Part shown: positions 5,983 through 6,124 of the stretch, piece by piece
Position numbering within the stretch: position 1 is the stretch's first letter
Layout: each line of letters opens with the position of its first letter
NCBI GenBank assembly: GCA_030600975.1
Contig: JAUVUL010000129.1
Coordinates: 1-6,124, forward strand
Length of the DNA: 6,124 nt
Reading direction: 5' to 3'
From: Candidatus Aegiribacteria sp.
GTDB taxonomy: Bacteria > Fermentibacterota > Fermentibacteria > Fermentibacterales > JCC-6
The notes under the pieces: model-generated
Database searches by the model: none
Told to the model about the DNA's origin: nothing
Seen by the model: the letters and a program-made list of their open reading frames with translations, nothing else
Made by a program: the position numbers and the translations under genes

Positions 5983-6124
5983 GCATATCATGCATACGCG
6001 TTCAAGGTCAATGCATACATAGAATTCCTTCAATAGTCTGTACTCCAGATGTTAACATCTGGAGTACAGACTATTGAAGGAATTCTATGTATGCATTGAC
6101 CTTGAACGCGTATGCATGATATGC
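5983..6124. repeat. perfect 142-bp palindrome with no spacer at the right end of the window
   Basis: Bases 5983-6053 are the exact reverse complement of 6054-6124, meeting at GTT|AAC. No mismatch is seen over 71 bp per arm and no loop bases separate the arms. The palindrome ends on the very last base available. It contains no ORF of note. Long spacer-less perfect palindromes are unstable in living cells, so a fold-back (chimeric) read or assembly artefact is most likely; a covalently closed hairpin end of a linear replicon would read the same way. Confidence 0.95.

Overview
The window is a bacterial accessory region. Genes are intron-free and short, Shine-Dalgarno motifs are visible before two TTG starts, and Fic, GH5 and class I methyltransferase families are present. 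An N-terminal lipoprotein-like signal suggests a didermic or otherwise lipoprotein-exporting bacterium. The taxon cannot be fixed from this sequence. The mix of sound genes, broken genes, tandem repeats and gene debris looks like a mobile or decaying stretch, and both ends look like contig ends.

Layout. (1) Positions 3-995, plus strand: a Fic-family gene whose beginning lies outside the window. Its frame is cut by TAA at 69-71, exactly inside the autoinhibitory motif, leaving a 294-residue catalytic part after the stop. (2) Positions 1995-3521 then 1073-1882, minus strand: a secreted GH5-type glycoside hydrolase with a large insert in its barrel, followed by an unrecognised exported protein with a lipobox-like leader but no ordinary start codon. 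The order suggests extracellular polysaccharide use, but this is inference. (3) Positions 3705-4586, minus strand: a second, intact Fic protein with both the inhibitory motif and the catalytic motif. Upstream, two 51-bp tandem repeats each carry a palindrome that overlaps a possible -10 box, which looks like a duplicated promoter-operator. (4) Positions 4743-5064: a 69-codon start-less coding-like fragment and an AT-rich hairpin. (5) Positions 5065-5886, minus strand: a class I SAM-dependent methyltransferase with its own promoter and SD. (6) Positions 5983-6124: a perfect spacer-less 142-bp palindrome running to the last base, most likely an assembly or fold-back artefact, possibly a hairpin end.

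No complete new multi-gene system can be shown. The observations most worth testing are the nonsense codon in the Fic inhibitory motif, the repeated palindromic promoter of the second Fic gene, and the GH5 whose inserted beta-sandwich halves appear in swapped order.
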